Source: Alphaproteobacteria bacterium
GTDB taxonomy: Bacteria > Pseudomonadota > Alphaproteobacteria > Reyranellales > Reyranellaceae
DNA: 64,000 bases
Assembly: GCA_017307275.1 (NCBI GenBank)
Contig: JAFKFK010000018.1
Location: 170,875-234,874, forward strand
Direction of reading: 5' to 3'
Part shown: in pieces, positions 8,551 through 16,949 of the stretch
Layout: each line of letters starts with the position of its first letter
How positions within the stretch are numbered: position 1 is the first letter of the stretch
Program-made: the position numbers and the translations under genes
Notes under the pieces: generated by a model
Told to the model about the DNA's origin: nothing
Seen by the model: only the letters and a program-made list of their open reading frames with translations
Database searches by the model: none

Positions 8551-9942
8551 TTACACGCGTCCGGCGGCGCCGAGGTCCCAGAACAGGCCCGTCATCAGCC
8601 GCAATCCATCGCGCGCCACCGGTGTCAGGAGATGCTCGTTGGGCGCATGCTGCGAGCAGGCCGCGTAGGAGTGCGGCACCCAGACCGTCGGCATGCCGAG
8701 AATGTCGGTGAAGACTTCGTTGGGCAGCGAACCGCCGAGATTGGGCAGCATGTTGGGCTTCTGGCCGGCGGTCTTCTCAATCGAGGATGCGGCGAACTTG
8801 GCCCAGGGATTCTCCGGGTCGAGCCGAGTCGCGTTCATGATCACATCTCGTGCCGGCTCGATTTCGATCTGGCCGAAGCCGTGCTTCTCGAGATGCCGGC
8901 GCAAGGCGGGCACGATGTCGTGCGGATCGGTGCCGACGACGAAACGGAGTTGGCAGTAGGCAATCGCGCTGGGTGGGATCGCATTCACCGGCCGGTCGGG
9001 ATTGCCGGTCTTGAAGGCCAGCACCTCGAAGCTGTTCCAGCCGAACACGCGCTCGACGGGCGTCAGCGACTTTTCACCCCATTCCGGATTGATCTCCGGT
9101 GCACCCTCGCCGGCATCGACATGGGCGTCGGCCAAAGCCGCCCGCACCGAGTTGGTCAGCGTCTTGGGTCGCCACTCCGGCACTTTGATCTGGCCGCGCT
9201 CGTCGGTGATGGTGGCGAGTGCGTGGGCCATGATGATGCCGGGATTGGCGAGGAGCCCACCCCAATTGCCCGAGTGATGCCCGCCTTCACGCATGTTGAG
9301 CTTGAGATTGAAGTTCATGGTGCCGCGCGTGCCGCCGAATATGGTCGGCCGGCGATGGTCGAGCCGAGGCCCGTCCGAGCCAATCAGCGCATCGGCCTTG
9401 AGGGCGGCCTTGTTGGCCTTGCAGAAATCGGCGAGGCCTGGCGAGCCGGTCTCCTCGCCCGTCTCGATCAGGATCGTGGAGTTGAAGCCCAGCGAGCCGC
9501 GCTCCTGCAGCACACAGGCGAGAGCCGCGATATTGATCGTGTGCTGGCCCTTGTTATCGGCGGTGTCGCGCCCGTAGAGCCGGTCGCCTTCCACGACGAT
9601 CTTCCAGGGCGACAGGCCCGAGCGCCATTGCTCCTCCTGGCCGCGGATCACGTCGCCGTGGCCATAAGTCAGCACCGTCGGCTTGGCGGGATCCTCGACC
9701 CGGCGCGCGATCAGGAACGGACCATATTCGGAGCGCGGATTGGGCAGGACGGTGCAGTCGTAGCCGAGCTTCTGCAGCGAATCGGTCATCTCGCCTGAGA
9801 CGTACTCCTGTAGCGCCGGCATGGAGTCGGTTTCCTGGCTGGTCGTCGGGATCGCCACGCGACGCTGTAACTCCTCGAGGAAGCCGCCTTCGTCGAAGTA
9901 TTTCTCTGCGCGGCCGATGGCGCCATCCCGTGTCCCGGTCAT
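8551..9942 (-). CDS. M20-family metallopeptidase / amidohydrolase
   Basis: 463 residues from ATG 9942 (MTGTRDGAIGR), preceded by GAGGGAA. Two-zinc M20 motifs in order: YGHGDV (His), GRDTADNKGQ (bridging Asp), ETGEETGS (catalytic Glu and zinc Glu), GSDGPR (Asp), and the C-terminal CSQHAPNEH (His). The middle is the small dimerisation domain. Members cleave dipeptides or N-acyl or N-carbamoyl amino acids; this one resembles the larger carnosinase/DapE-like branch, and its substrate is unknown. No signal peptide. Divergent from the Fe-alcohol dehydrogenase over a 55-bp gap and heading the leftward run of AhpD-like, MlrC and TauD genes. Confidence 0.9.
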   Translation of the reverse strand: MTGTRDGAIGRAEKYFDEGGFLEELQRRVAIPTTSQETDSMPALQEYVSGEMTDSLQKLGYDCTVLPNPRSEYGPFLIARRVEDPAKPTVLTYGHGDVIRGQEEQWRSGLSPWKIVVEGDRLYGRDTADNKGQHTINIAALACVLQERGSLGFNSTILIETGEETGSPGLADFCKANKAALKADALIGSDGPRLDHRRPTIFGGTRGTMNFNLKLNMREGGHHSGNWGGLLANPGIIMAHALATITDERGQIKVPEWRPKTLTNSVRAALADAHVDAGEGAPEINPEWGEKSLTPVERVFGWNSFEVLAFKTGNPDRPVNAIPPSAIAYCQLRFVVGTDPHDIVPALRRHLEKHGFGQIEIEPARDVIMNATRLDPENPWAKFAASSIEKTAGQKPNMLPNLGGSLPNEVFTDILGMPTVWVPHSYAACSQHAPNEHLLTPVARDGLRLMTGLFWDLGAAGRV

Positions 9943-9997
9943 GCTTTCCCTCGAGGTGTTTCGCGGCCACGATAGCACCCCTGCGCGGGAGGAGAGA

Positions 9998-11143
9998 ATG
10001 CCGTCATCCGGTCGAGTCGTATTCAGTCGCATGGACGAGGTCGTGTTCGGCAAGCCTGCCGCCGAGGCGGTATCCGAACTGGTCTCGCGTCACGGCGCGC
10101 AACGCGTATTCCTCATGGCGAGCGGGACGCTCGACCGCGAAACCGACGAGGTCGAGAAGTTGCGCAAGGCACTCGGCAACAAGTGCGTCGGCACCTTTGC
10201 CAGCATGCCGGCCCATTCGCCGCGCTCGGCCGTGATCGCCGCCGCCGAACAGGCCCGCGAGGCCCGCACCGACCTGATCGTCACCCTGGGGGGCGGCTCG
10301 ATCACCGACGGCGCCAAAGCGGTGCAGCTCTGCCTCGCCAACGACATCCGCACGCCTGCGGACATGGATCGAATCCGCGGCCAAACTGATGTGAAGCCAC
10401 CCACCGTGCGGCAAATCTCGATCCCCACCACCTTGTCGGCCGGCGAATTCTCCGCCATCGCGGGCGTCACCAACGAGGAAACCAAGGTGAAGGAGATATT
10501 CCGCCATCCCCTCACCATCCCGCAGGCCGTCGTTCTCGATCCCGAAGTGACGCGCCACACGCCGATGTGGCTCCTGCTCTCGACCGGCATCCGCGCCGTC
10601 GATCATTGTGTCGAGGGCGTGTGCTCCAACGAATCGACGGAGTACAGCAACGCCTCCTCCTTGCACGGCCTGTCTCTGCTGGCCCGCGGCTTGCCGCGCG
10701 TGAAGGCCGATCCTTCGGATATGGCCGCGCGGCTCGATTGCCAGACCGGCTCGTGGCTGTCGATGGCCGGCATCGCCGCCGGCGTTCCGATGGGCGCAAG
10801 CCACGGCATCGGCTACGTGCTGGGCGCCGTGTTCGACGTCCCGCACGGCCATACGTCGTGCATCATGCTGCCGTCGGTCATGCGCTGGAACAAGCCGGCC
10901 AATGCCGACCGCCAGGCCTTGATCGCGACGGCAATGGGCCATCCCGGCAAGGACGCGGGCGACGTGCTCGACCAGTTCATCCGCGGCCTCGACATGCCGC
11001 GCAGCCTTTCCGACGTGAAGATTGGCCGCGAGCATTTTGACCGCATCGCCAATCAGGCGATGGGCACACCGTGGGTGCCGCGCAACCCGCGGCCCATTCC
11101 CGGTCCCGCTCAGGTACGAGAGATCCTCGAACTCGCAGCCTGA
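9998..11143 (+). CDS. Iron-containing alcohol dehydrogenase / maleylacetate-reductase-like
   Basis: 381 residues from ATG 9998, after GGGAGGAGAG. The NAD(P) loop is GGGSITDGAKAV, and the metal-site segments are AVDHCVEGV and HGIGYVLGAVFDVPHGHTS, with the family His residues. The short length and the SIPTTLSAGEFS segment fit the maleylacetate reductase-like branch of type III Fe-ADHs, which reduces aromatic-pathway ketoacids. No ring-cleavage dioxygenase is adjacent, so a different alcohol or aldehyde substrate is equally possible. Convergent with the DUF302 gene (10-bp gap). Confidence 0.85.
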   Translation: MPSSGRVVFSRMDEVVFGKPAAEAVSELVSRHGAQRVFLMASGTLDRETDEVEKLRKALGNKCVGTFASMPAHSPRSAVIAAAEQAREARTDLIVTLGGGSITDGAKAVQLCLANDIRTPADMDRIRGQTDVKPPTVRQISIPTTLSAGEFSAIAGVTNEETKVKEIFRHPLTIPQAVVLDPEVTRHTPMWLLLSTGIRAVDHCVEGVCSNESTEYSNASSLHGLSLLARGLPRVKADPSDMAARLDCQTGSWLSMAGIAAGVPMGASHGIGYVLGAVFDVPHGHTSCIMLPSVMRWNKPANADRQALIATAMGHPGKDAGDVLDQFIRGLDMPRSLSDVKIGREHFDRIANQAMGTPWVPRNPRPIPGPAQVREILELAA

Positions 11144-11153
11144 GACCAGCGTC

Positions 11154-11618
11154 TTAAGGCCGCCGCGTACCGCTCACCTCGTCCAGCATCTCCATCAGGA
11201 GCGGCTCGGCCGTCGCACTCGCCTTGGCCACCGCCGCATCCGGATAGAGGGCGGCCATGTAGGCCGGATGCAGTATCGAGATCTCGGTCTTGCCGTCGCG
11301 CGAATAGACCCCGATGTTGCCGCACGGAAGCATGGCGCTGAGTTTCAGGTCGACGGCCCAGAGCTGCCGGCCCACTGAGGGAGCACAGAACTTCACGAAC
11401 GTCACCTCGCCCTGCGGCGGCTTCACCACGTTGACGCCGAGGTTCTGATAACTCTTGGCTTTGATGTGCGCCTCGATCGCCTCGACGACTTGCGCGACCG
11501 GCCGGTCGGACGTGCGCACGATGATGAAGTCGCGTGGACGTTCTGCTTGAGCAATGGCGGCCGGCGGCAAGACCAATATGGCCAGGATCATCGCGACGGC
11601 TCGCTTGAGGGTGGACAT
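11154..11618 (-). CDS. Small exported DUF302-domain protein
   Basis: 154 residues with a Sec signal peptide (MSTLKRAVAMILAILVLPPA ending AIAQA), then a DUF302-like alpha/beta domain with the SDRPVAQVVEAIEAHIKAKSYQ helix and a HPAYMAALYPD segment. DUF302 proteins are periplasmic or membrane-associated, of unknown biochemical role, and often bind small ligands. Strong ribosome site AAAGGAGGAA. It follows the cupin gene by 25 bp and is probably co-transcribed with it. Confidence 0.72.
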   Translation of the reverse strand: MSTLKRAVAMILAILVLPPAAIAQAERPRDFIIVRTSDRPVAQVVEAIEAHIKAKSYQNLGVNVVKPPQGEVTFVKFCAPSVGRQLWAVDLKLSAMLPCGNIGVYSRDGKTEISILHPAYMAALYPDAAVAKASATAEPLLMEMLDEVSGTRRP

Positions 11619-11643
11619 TGCGGCTTCCTCCTTTTCGATGGGG

Positions 11644-12300
11644 TCAGTCGAGTTTGGCCGGCACGGAGAACGGCCGGGTCGCGTCCACGACGAACATGAT
11701 CAGCGCGTCGAGGCCGGTCGTGCCGGCGTTGAAGACTTCCATGGGCATGTCGGGTGCATGTCCGTTCAGGGTCTGACCGGCCTCGACATGGGCGACGCCA
11801 TGCGGCGTCCGTTGGCCGAGTCGGCCAGTCACGACATAGAAGGCCTCCGACCCAGGATGCGTGTGCGTCGGCGTCCTGGCGCCAGGCGGACCGGAGCCGT
11901 GATTGACACGCAGCAGGTATTCGGGCGCCGCGAGCACCGGGACCGGCCCGATTTCCGCGACCTTGGTGCCGCCGGGCGTCGCGCCACCTTTGGGAGCGAG
12001 GGTGAACACCCAGACCTTGCCCGCGACTTCCGCGATCAGCGCGGTGGTGGTTTCATGTTTCACCGACGCCGGGTTCCAGCCGTCCGGGCCGACCGAAGCC
12101 TGGGCATCGGCAAGCGTGGGGAAATTCTCGACACGCCAGTAGAGCGGCCCCTCGGGAAGCTGCTTGATCTTCTTCTGGACCATCGGCTTCACGACATACT
12201 CTTGCGCGACCGCCCCGAAGGGACTGCCCAGGACGAGTAATGCGCAAATTGACAGAGCCAGGACAGCGGCGCGCACCATTCCGGTCATCGACTGCTTCAT
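11644..12300 (-). CDS. Exported cupin-domain protein
   Basis: 218 residues with a clear signal peptide (hydrophobic AAVLALSICALLVLGSPFGA, cleavage near AVAQ). The C-terminal half is a cupin beta-barrel: PTHTHPGSEAFYVVTGRLG gives the HxH...E metal motif and NGHAPDMPMEVFNAG the second His. A preceding domain (residues 35-120) is not recognised. Probably periplasmic and metal-binding; catalytic or sensory role unknown. Ribosome site GAGGAGGAAGAG. Divergent from the CadC-like regulator (121 bp), which may control it. Confidence 0.78.
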   Translation of the reverse strand: MKQSMTGMVRAAVLALSICALLVLGSPFGAVAQEYVVKPMVQKKIKQLPEGPLYWRVENFPTLADAQASVGPDGWNPASVKHETTTALIAEVAGKVWVFTLAPKGGATPGGTKVAEIGPVPVLAAPEYLLRVNHGSGPPGARTPTHTHPGSEAFYVVTGRLGQRTPHGVAHVEAGQTLNGHAPDMPMEVFNAGTTGLDALIMFVVDATRPFSVPAKLD

Positions 12301-12421
12301 CTCTTCCTCCTCAGGGCTTGTCGGACGCCCGCAGCAAGAATGGCCACGAGGCCGTGCCCGAGTCGTGAAAGGCCCCTGAAAGAGCGCTGAAATTCGTGGC
12401 AGAGCCTGCTACGGTCCCGTC

Positions 12422-14110
12422 ATGCCCGAGCAAAAGCGCTTGAAGTTCGGGGCGTTCGTCCTCGATCCGGCAGCCTGCAGCCTGACGCGCGCGGGCATGG
12501 CACTTCCGCTGCGGCCGAAGTCCTTCGATGTCCTGCTCTACCTTGCCCGCAACCCCGGCCGTGCCGTCTCCAAGGACGAGCTGATGGAGCGCATCTGGCC
12601 CGATGTGACGGTCACGGACAATTCCCTGGTGCAATGCACCAGCGACATCCGTGCCGTGCTCGGAGCCGACGCCCAGGCGATCCTCAAGACCATCCCCCGC
12701 CGCGGCTACCTGTTCACGGCAACCGTGACCGAAGCCGACGTCGAGAAGCACTCCCCAGGGTCGGTGGAATCGACAGCGCCGCCGACTTCGTCACGCCCGC
12801 GTCTCGTCCACATCAGTCTCGCTGCGGCAGCGGTCGTAGCAGTCGTCGCGGGCCTGTTCCTCTGGTCCCACAACTGGATCGCGCGGGAGCAGCCGTCTGT
12901 CGCCGCGACGGCCCCCGAACCGGCAGGGCAGGCGGCGCGCCTTTCGATTGCGGTGCTCCCGTTTGTCACCTTGGGCGACCGTCCGCAGGACGACTATTTC
13001 GCGCGTGGCCTTACCGAGGACGTCATCTCCGCGCTGGGCCGCTTTCCCGATCTCAGCGTGAGGTCGGCCAATGCTGTCCTGCCCTATCAGGACAAGTCGA
13101 AGGACCCGATGGAGATCGGCCGCGAGCTCGGTGTGCGCTATCTCGCCGCCGGCACGATCCGCCAATCTGCGGGCCGCGTCCGCGTCTCCATCCAACTGGC
13201 CGACACGCGCAACGGATCCCTCCTCTGGGCCGATCACTACGATCGCGATCCGAGCGGCATCTTTATCATCCAGGACGACATCACCCGGCGCATCGCCGGG
13301 GCGCTGGCTGTCCGATTGACCCAGGCCGAGCAGGCCCGCGTCGCAGCGAAAGCTCCTGAAACTTTCGAAGCCTACGACTTCGTATTACGCGGACGTGGCC
13401 ACCTGTCCCGACTGACGCGGTCCTCGACATCCGAGGCCCGCCTGATGTTCGAACAGGCCGTCGCCCTCGATCCCAACTATGCCGCCGCCTACCTGGGCCT
13501 GGGCACTGTCGATCTGCGCGCGCTCCATCACGGCTGGACATCGGACCCGACGGCGGCGCTGGAACGCGCCCTCGGCCATGCCTACAAGGCGATCACGCTC
13601 GATGAATTCAATCCGCAGGGCCATGCCCTGCTCGGCCGCATCTTCGTCCGCCTGCTCGAATACGATCGCGCCGCGGATGCGCTCCGGCGAGCGATGGCGC
13701 TCAATCCCAGCGATCCCGCCAACCAGGCGGGGCTGGGCGACGCGCTACTGTGGAGTGGCGACATAGAGGGTGCCATCGCGGCCCTGGAAGCCGCCGATCA
13801 GTCGGACCCGCAGATCTCGACGCAGGATCTCTTCAACCTTGGCACGGCCTACTTCCTGTCCAGCGACTTTTCCTCGGCAGCGCGAGTCTTCGAGCGTGCG
13901 GCGGCCCGCAACGAAGGCAACCCCTTCGTCCAGGCAATGCTGGCCGCGATCTATCAGGAGGCGGCGCGTCCCGACGATGCCCGGCGCGCGATAGTCGAAA
14001 TGCGCCGCCTCAATCCCCTGTTCGACATGGAAAGGTTCGGGTCTCTGCTGCGCAACCCGAAGCACCGCGGCAAGATCGAGCTTGCGCTGCAGAAGGCGGC
14101 GGCACCCTAG
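12422..14110 (+). CDS. CadC/ToxR-like membrane transcriptional regulator with TPR repeats
   Basis: 562 residues. Residues 8-105 form an OmpR-type winged helix (LRPKSFDVLLYLARNPGRAVSK, IWPDVTVTDNSLVQCTSDIR, IPRRGYLF). One transmembrane helix lies near 122-142. Residues about 155-285 form the FlgO/TolB-N-like domain seen in adenylate-cyclase-linked regulators (IAVLPF, ARGLTEDVISAL, GVRYLAAGTIR, LLWADHYDRD). The rest is a set of tetratricopeptide repeats. Such proteins sense envelope or metabolic signals and bind DNA while membrane-anchored. The likely target is the divergent cupin-DUF302 pair. The stop overlaps the end of the convergent YHS gene by 4 bases. Confidence 0.87.
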   Translation: MPEQKRLKFGAFVLDPAACSLTRAGMALPLRPKSFDVLLYLARNPGRAVSKDELMERIWPDVTVTDNSLVQCTSDIRAVLGADAQAILKTIPRRGYLFTATVTEADVEKHSPGSVESTAPPTSSRPRLVHISLAAAAVVAVVAGLFLWSHNWIAREQPSVAATAPEPAGQAARLSIAVLPFVTLGDRPQDDYFARGLTEDVISALGRFPDLSVRSANAVLPYQDKSKDPMEIGRELGVRYLAAGTIRQSAGRVRVSIQLADTRNGSLLWADHYDRDPSGIFIIQDDITRRIAGALAVRLTQAEQARVAAKAPETFEAYDFVLRGRGHLSRLTRSSTSEARLMFEQAVALDPNYAAAYLGLGTVDLRALHHGWTSDPTAALERALGHAYKAITLDEFNPQGHALLGRIFVRLLEYDRAADALRRAMALNPSDPANQAGLGDALLWSGDIEGAIAALEAADQSDPQISTQDLFNLGTAYFLSSDFSSAARVFERAAARNEGNPFVQAMLAAIYQEAARPDDARRAIVEMRRLNPLFDMERFGSLLRNPKHRGKIELALQKAAAP

Positions 14111-14577
14111 CGCGTAGGAACTTTCGGAGCGCTTTCGCGAACAACCGGCCAGTTGGTGTCGGCCTTGCCGATGAAAGCGCTGGGATCGCGCTTGAACTCC
14201 TCGATCTTCTCCTTCTGCGCCACGACATAGAGCTTGCCACCGACGATCGCCCAGGCCTCCGGGTCAGGTTCTATCTTGATCCCCTTGGAGACGCCGGCGG
14301 CGCAGAAGCCCGCATACTGCGGCGCGTACTTCTCGGGATCGGCGGCGAACATCGCCCGATGCTCGGCGGTCTTGAAACGGTAGACCGCATCGTCGAAGGC
14401 GAATGAGAAGGTCTCCTCACCCTTCTCGGGACGGCCGAGCATGAAATAGGCGACCGGGTCGTAGCCGCGCAGCGCGAGCCTCCGGCCGCCAGTCGGCGTT
14501 TCCGCGCGAACGTCAGCAGCGCCCAGCGCGGTGCCTATGGACAGGGCAAGAAGCGATCGGCGGGCGACAAGAGACAT
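14107..14577 (-). CDS. Exported YHS-domain protein
   Basis: 156 residues from ATG 14577 (MSLVARRSLLALSIG), preceded by GGAGCGGAGG; an upstream in-frame start would only add residues overlapping speB. Signal peptide with an Arg-Arg pair. The YHS domain carries ALRGYDPVAYF, FKTAEHRAMFAADPEKY and YAGFCAAGV, with one conserved Cys. YHS proteins of this type are periplasmic and suspected metal binders. It is the last gene of the PrpF-DAO-aminotransferase-ureohydrolase operon (11 bp after the ureohydrolase), an odd partner for amino-acid enzymes. Confidence 0.8.
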   Translation of the reverse strand: MSLVARRSLLALSIGTALGAADVRAETPTGGRRLALRGYDPVAYFMLGRPEKGEETFSFAFDDAVYRFKTAEHRAMFAADPEKYAPQYAGFCAAGVSKGIKIEPDPEAWAIVGGKLYVVAQKEKIEEFKRDPSAFIGKADTNWPVVRESAPKVPTR

Positions 14578-14588
14578 CCTCCGCTCCC

Positions 14589-15563
14589 CTAGATCCGACC
14601 CTTCCGCCTGGCTACGGATTCGGCGAGCAGACAGAGGATCTCCCACATCATGGTGACACCGACCAAGGCGGTGTTGCCGCTCATGTCGAAGGGCGGCGAG
14701 ACTTCGACGACGTCGCCGCCGACGAGATCGAGCCCCCGCAGGCCGCGCAGCATGCGCTGCGCCTCGTGCGGCGTGTAACCGCCAATTTCCGGCGTGCCGG
14801 TGCCGGGCGCATAGGCTGGATCAAGGCCGTCGACGTCGAAGCTGACATAGGTCGGGCCAGTGCCCACGACCCGTCGCGCTTCGGCGATCACCTTTTCGAC
14901 GCCGAGGTCGAAATATTCCTCGATGGTGATCACGCGCATGCCCTGGTCGACGGCCCATTGATTGTCGTCGCGCTTGTACATCGAGCCGCGAATGCCGATC
15001 TGCACCACCCGCTTGGGATCGAGCAGCCCCTCCTCCACGGCGCGGCGGAACGGCGTGCCGTGCGTGTACTTGTAGCCGCCAAAGTAGGTATCCCAGGTGT
15101 CGCTGTGGGCGTCGAAATGCACCATGCCAAGCGACGGCCCACCCTTCGCGATGCCGCGCATGATCGGCAGCGTGATCAGGTGATCGCCGCCTGCCGATAG
15201 CGGCACAACGCCGGCGGCATGGATTTTGGCGTAGTGCTTTTCGATCCGCTCCAGCGAATCGTCGACGCTGGCGGGATTGACCGGCGCATCGCCGAGATCG
15301 CCACATTTTGCCAGCTCATAGGGTGCCACGCCGGTCACATGATGAATGCGCCGCATCATCGTGGAGAGGTCGCGCATCTGGCGCGGCCCATGCCGGGCGC
15401 CGGGACGATTGGTCGTCCCGCCGTCCCAGGGTACGCCCACCATGCCGATCTCGACTTCGGCAGGATCGCGAAACAGCGGCAAGCGCATGAAGGTCGCGAC
15501 GTCGCCGAAGCGCGGCACCACCGTGCCGGCGACCGGCTGGGGGAAGTTGCTGGTGTCGTTCAT
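14589..15563 (-). CDS. speB: Ureohydrolase, agmatinase family
   Basis: 324 residues with all manganese motifs of the arginase/agmatinase fold: SAGGDHLIT, VHFDAHSDTWD and VSFDVDGLDPAYAPGTGTPE. The length and the N-terminal VPWDGGTTNRPGARHGPRQ fit the agmatinase branch, which releases urea from agmatine to give putrescine. Close relatives act on 4-guanidinobutyrate or 3-guanidinopropionate, and the company of an aminotransferase and an amino-acid oxidase makes a guanidino acid a plausible substrate. Fourth gene of the 19304-14107 operon, 20 bp after the aminotransferase. The symbol marks the family only. Confidence 0.85.
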   Translation of the reverse strand: MNDTSNFPQPVAGTVVPRFGDVATFMRLPLFRDPAEVEIGMVGVPWDGGTTNRPGARHGPRQMRDLSTMMRRIHHVTGVAPYELAKCGDLGDAPVNPASVDDSLERIEKHYAKIHAAGVVPLSAGGDHLITLPIMRGIAKGGPSLGMVHFDAHSDTWDTYFGGYKYTHGTPFRRAVEEGLLDPKRVVQIGIRGSMYKRDDNQWAVDQGMRVITIEEYFDLGVEKVIAEARRVVGTGPTYVSFDVDGLDPAYAPGTGTPEIGGYTPHEAQRMLRGLRGLDLVGGDVVEVSPPFDMSGNTALVGVTMMWEILCLLAESVARRKGRI

Positions 15564-15583
15564 GCCACCTATTTAGGTGCTCC

Positions 15584-16918
15584 TTACGGCTGCAAAAGAG
15601 CCTTGCGGGCCGAAACGAACTCTTCGACCGCCGCCACGAAACGGTCACCTTCGGCATCGCCGATCATGACGTTCAGGGCGACGAAGCCGCGCCGTGCGAT
15701 CCAGATGCCGGCGGTGCTCATGTCGAAGAAGAACAGCTCCTTGGCGTCCTGGTTGCCGGCCGCAATGTCGGCCGCCGACTTGATCGGCCGCGACGTGGCA
15801 TGCGCCGTCATCATCGAACCGATGCCGGAGAACTGGAACGCCACCTTGTTCTTGGTGCAGATGGCGTTCAGCCGCTCGCGGATGCGCTCGCCGCGGTCGT
15901 TCAGCTCCTTGGCCGCCTCAGGCGTATAGACCTCGCCGTAGCCCGCGACACCGGCCGCCATGGTCAGCGCGTTGTTGTTGAACGTCCCGGCGTGCGGCAG
16001 CGAGTCGGCCTTGGTCGGGTCGAACAGCTCCATGATCTCGCGCTTGCCGCCAAAGGCGCCGAACGACATGCCGCCGCCGATATACTTGCCGAGCGTCGTC
16101 ATGTCGGGAATGACGCCGTAGAGGCCCTGCAAGCCACCCGGTGACAGCCGCGAAGTCATGACCTCGTCGAAGATCATGGTGATGCCGCGGGATGCCGTCT
16201 CCTCGCGCACCATCTTCAGGAAAGCGACGTCGCCCGGCAGGCAGCCGTGGCTGCCCTGCATGGGCTCGAGCAGGACGGCGAACAGCTCCTCGCCATGCTT
16301 GGCGATCAGGGCCCGGGTGCCCTCGATATCGTTATAGGGCGCCACGATGTACTCGTAGGGCACGTTCACCGGGCTGCCGCCGCTCACGAAGTAGAGCACG
16401 CCGCCGTGATAGCCGCCGTGGAACACCATGACCTTGGTGGCCTTGGCCCGGCCCTTGCGCTGGGCAAAGACCTTGGCGCCCGCCAGCGCCATCACGTTGC
16501 CTTCGGTGCCGGAGTTGGTGAAGCGCACCAGGTCGATCGACGGCATGCGGTCGGCGATCAGCTTGGCGAGCTTGCCTTCGTTGGCGTTGCGGCCGCCGTA
16601 GTTCCAGCCATGGTTCAGCGCGCGGTCGATGGCGGCGCGGATCACCGGATGGGAGTGGCCATAGATACCGGCGGTATATTCGCCCAACACGTCGATATAT
16701 TCGTGGCCGTCGGCATCCCACAGGCGGCAGCCCTCGCCGCGCACGACGGTGAGCGGGAACGGCGAGTTGTGCAGCGTGGTGCGGGTGTTGCCGCCCGGCA
16801 TCGCCTCGCAGGCCTCCTGGTGGCGGGCAAAGCTCTTGGGGTTGCGATCGATGTAGGCCTGCTTCGCTTCGGCGAGCGCGGACTGCAGATCTGAATTCAC
16901 CAACGCTTGATCGGGCAC
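15584..16918 (-). CDS. Class III aminotransferase (glutamate-1-semialdehyde aminomutase-like)
   Basis: 444 residues of the HemL-like branch of fold-type I PLP enzymes. Visible: MPGGNTRTTLH, TNSGTEGNVMAL (phosphate site), VFHGGYHGG, IFDEVMTSR (PLP Asp) and TTLGKYIGGG (Schiff-base Lys). It is not the housekeeping HemL, which keeps a GGGLPVGAYGG-type stretch; here the same region reads GGGMSFGAFGG, so the assignment stays at family level. Related enzymes are omega-transaminases and lyases, including phosphonate-linked ammonia-lyases, but no phosphonate gene is nearby. Probably acts with the DAO oxidase and ureohydrolase in breaking down a guanidino or amino acid. Confidence 0.86.
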   Translation of the reverse strand: MPDQALVNSDLQSALAEAKQAYIDRNPKSFARHQEACEAMPGGNTRTTLHNSPFPLTVVRGEGCRLWDADGHEYIDVLGEYTAGIYGHSHPVIRAAIDRALNHGWNYGGRNANEGKLAKLIADRMPSIDLVRFTNSGTEGNVMALAGAKVFAQRKGRAKATKVMVFHGGYHGGVLYFVSGGSPVNVPYEYIVAPYNDIEGTRALIAKHGEELFAVLLEPMQGSHGCLPGDVAFLKMVREETASRGITMIFDEVMTSRLSPGGLQGLYGVIPDMTTLGKYIGGGMSFGAFGGKREIMELFDPTKADSLPHAGTFNNNALTMAAGVAGYGEVYTPEAAKELNDRGERIRERLNAICTKNKVAFQFSGIGSMMTAHATSRPIKSAADIAAGNQDAKELFFFDMSTAGIWIARRGFVALNVMIGDAEGDRFVAAVEEFVSARKALLQP

Positions 16919-16949
16919 GGCACTCTCTCCTCACATGAGGAGGAGAGTA

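Noticed and set aside
15584..16918. Housekeeping hemL (glutamate-1-semialdehyde aminomutase)
   Set aside because: The region around the Schiff-base Lys and the operon context do not fit, and alphaproteobacteria generally use ALA synthase for haem.
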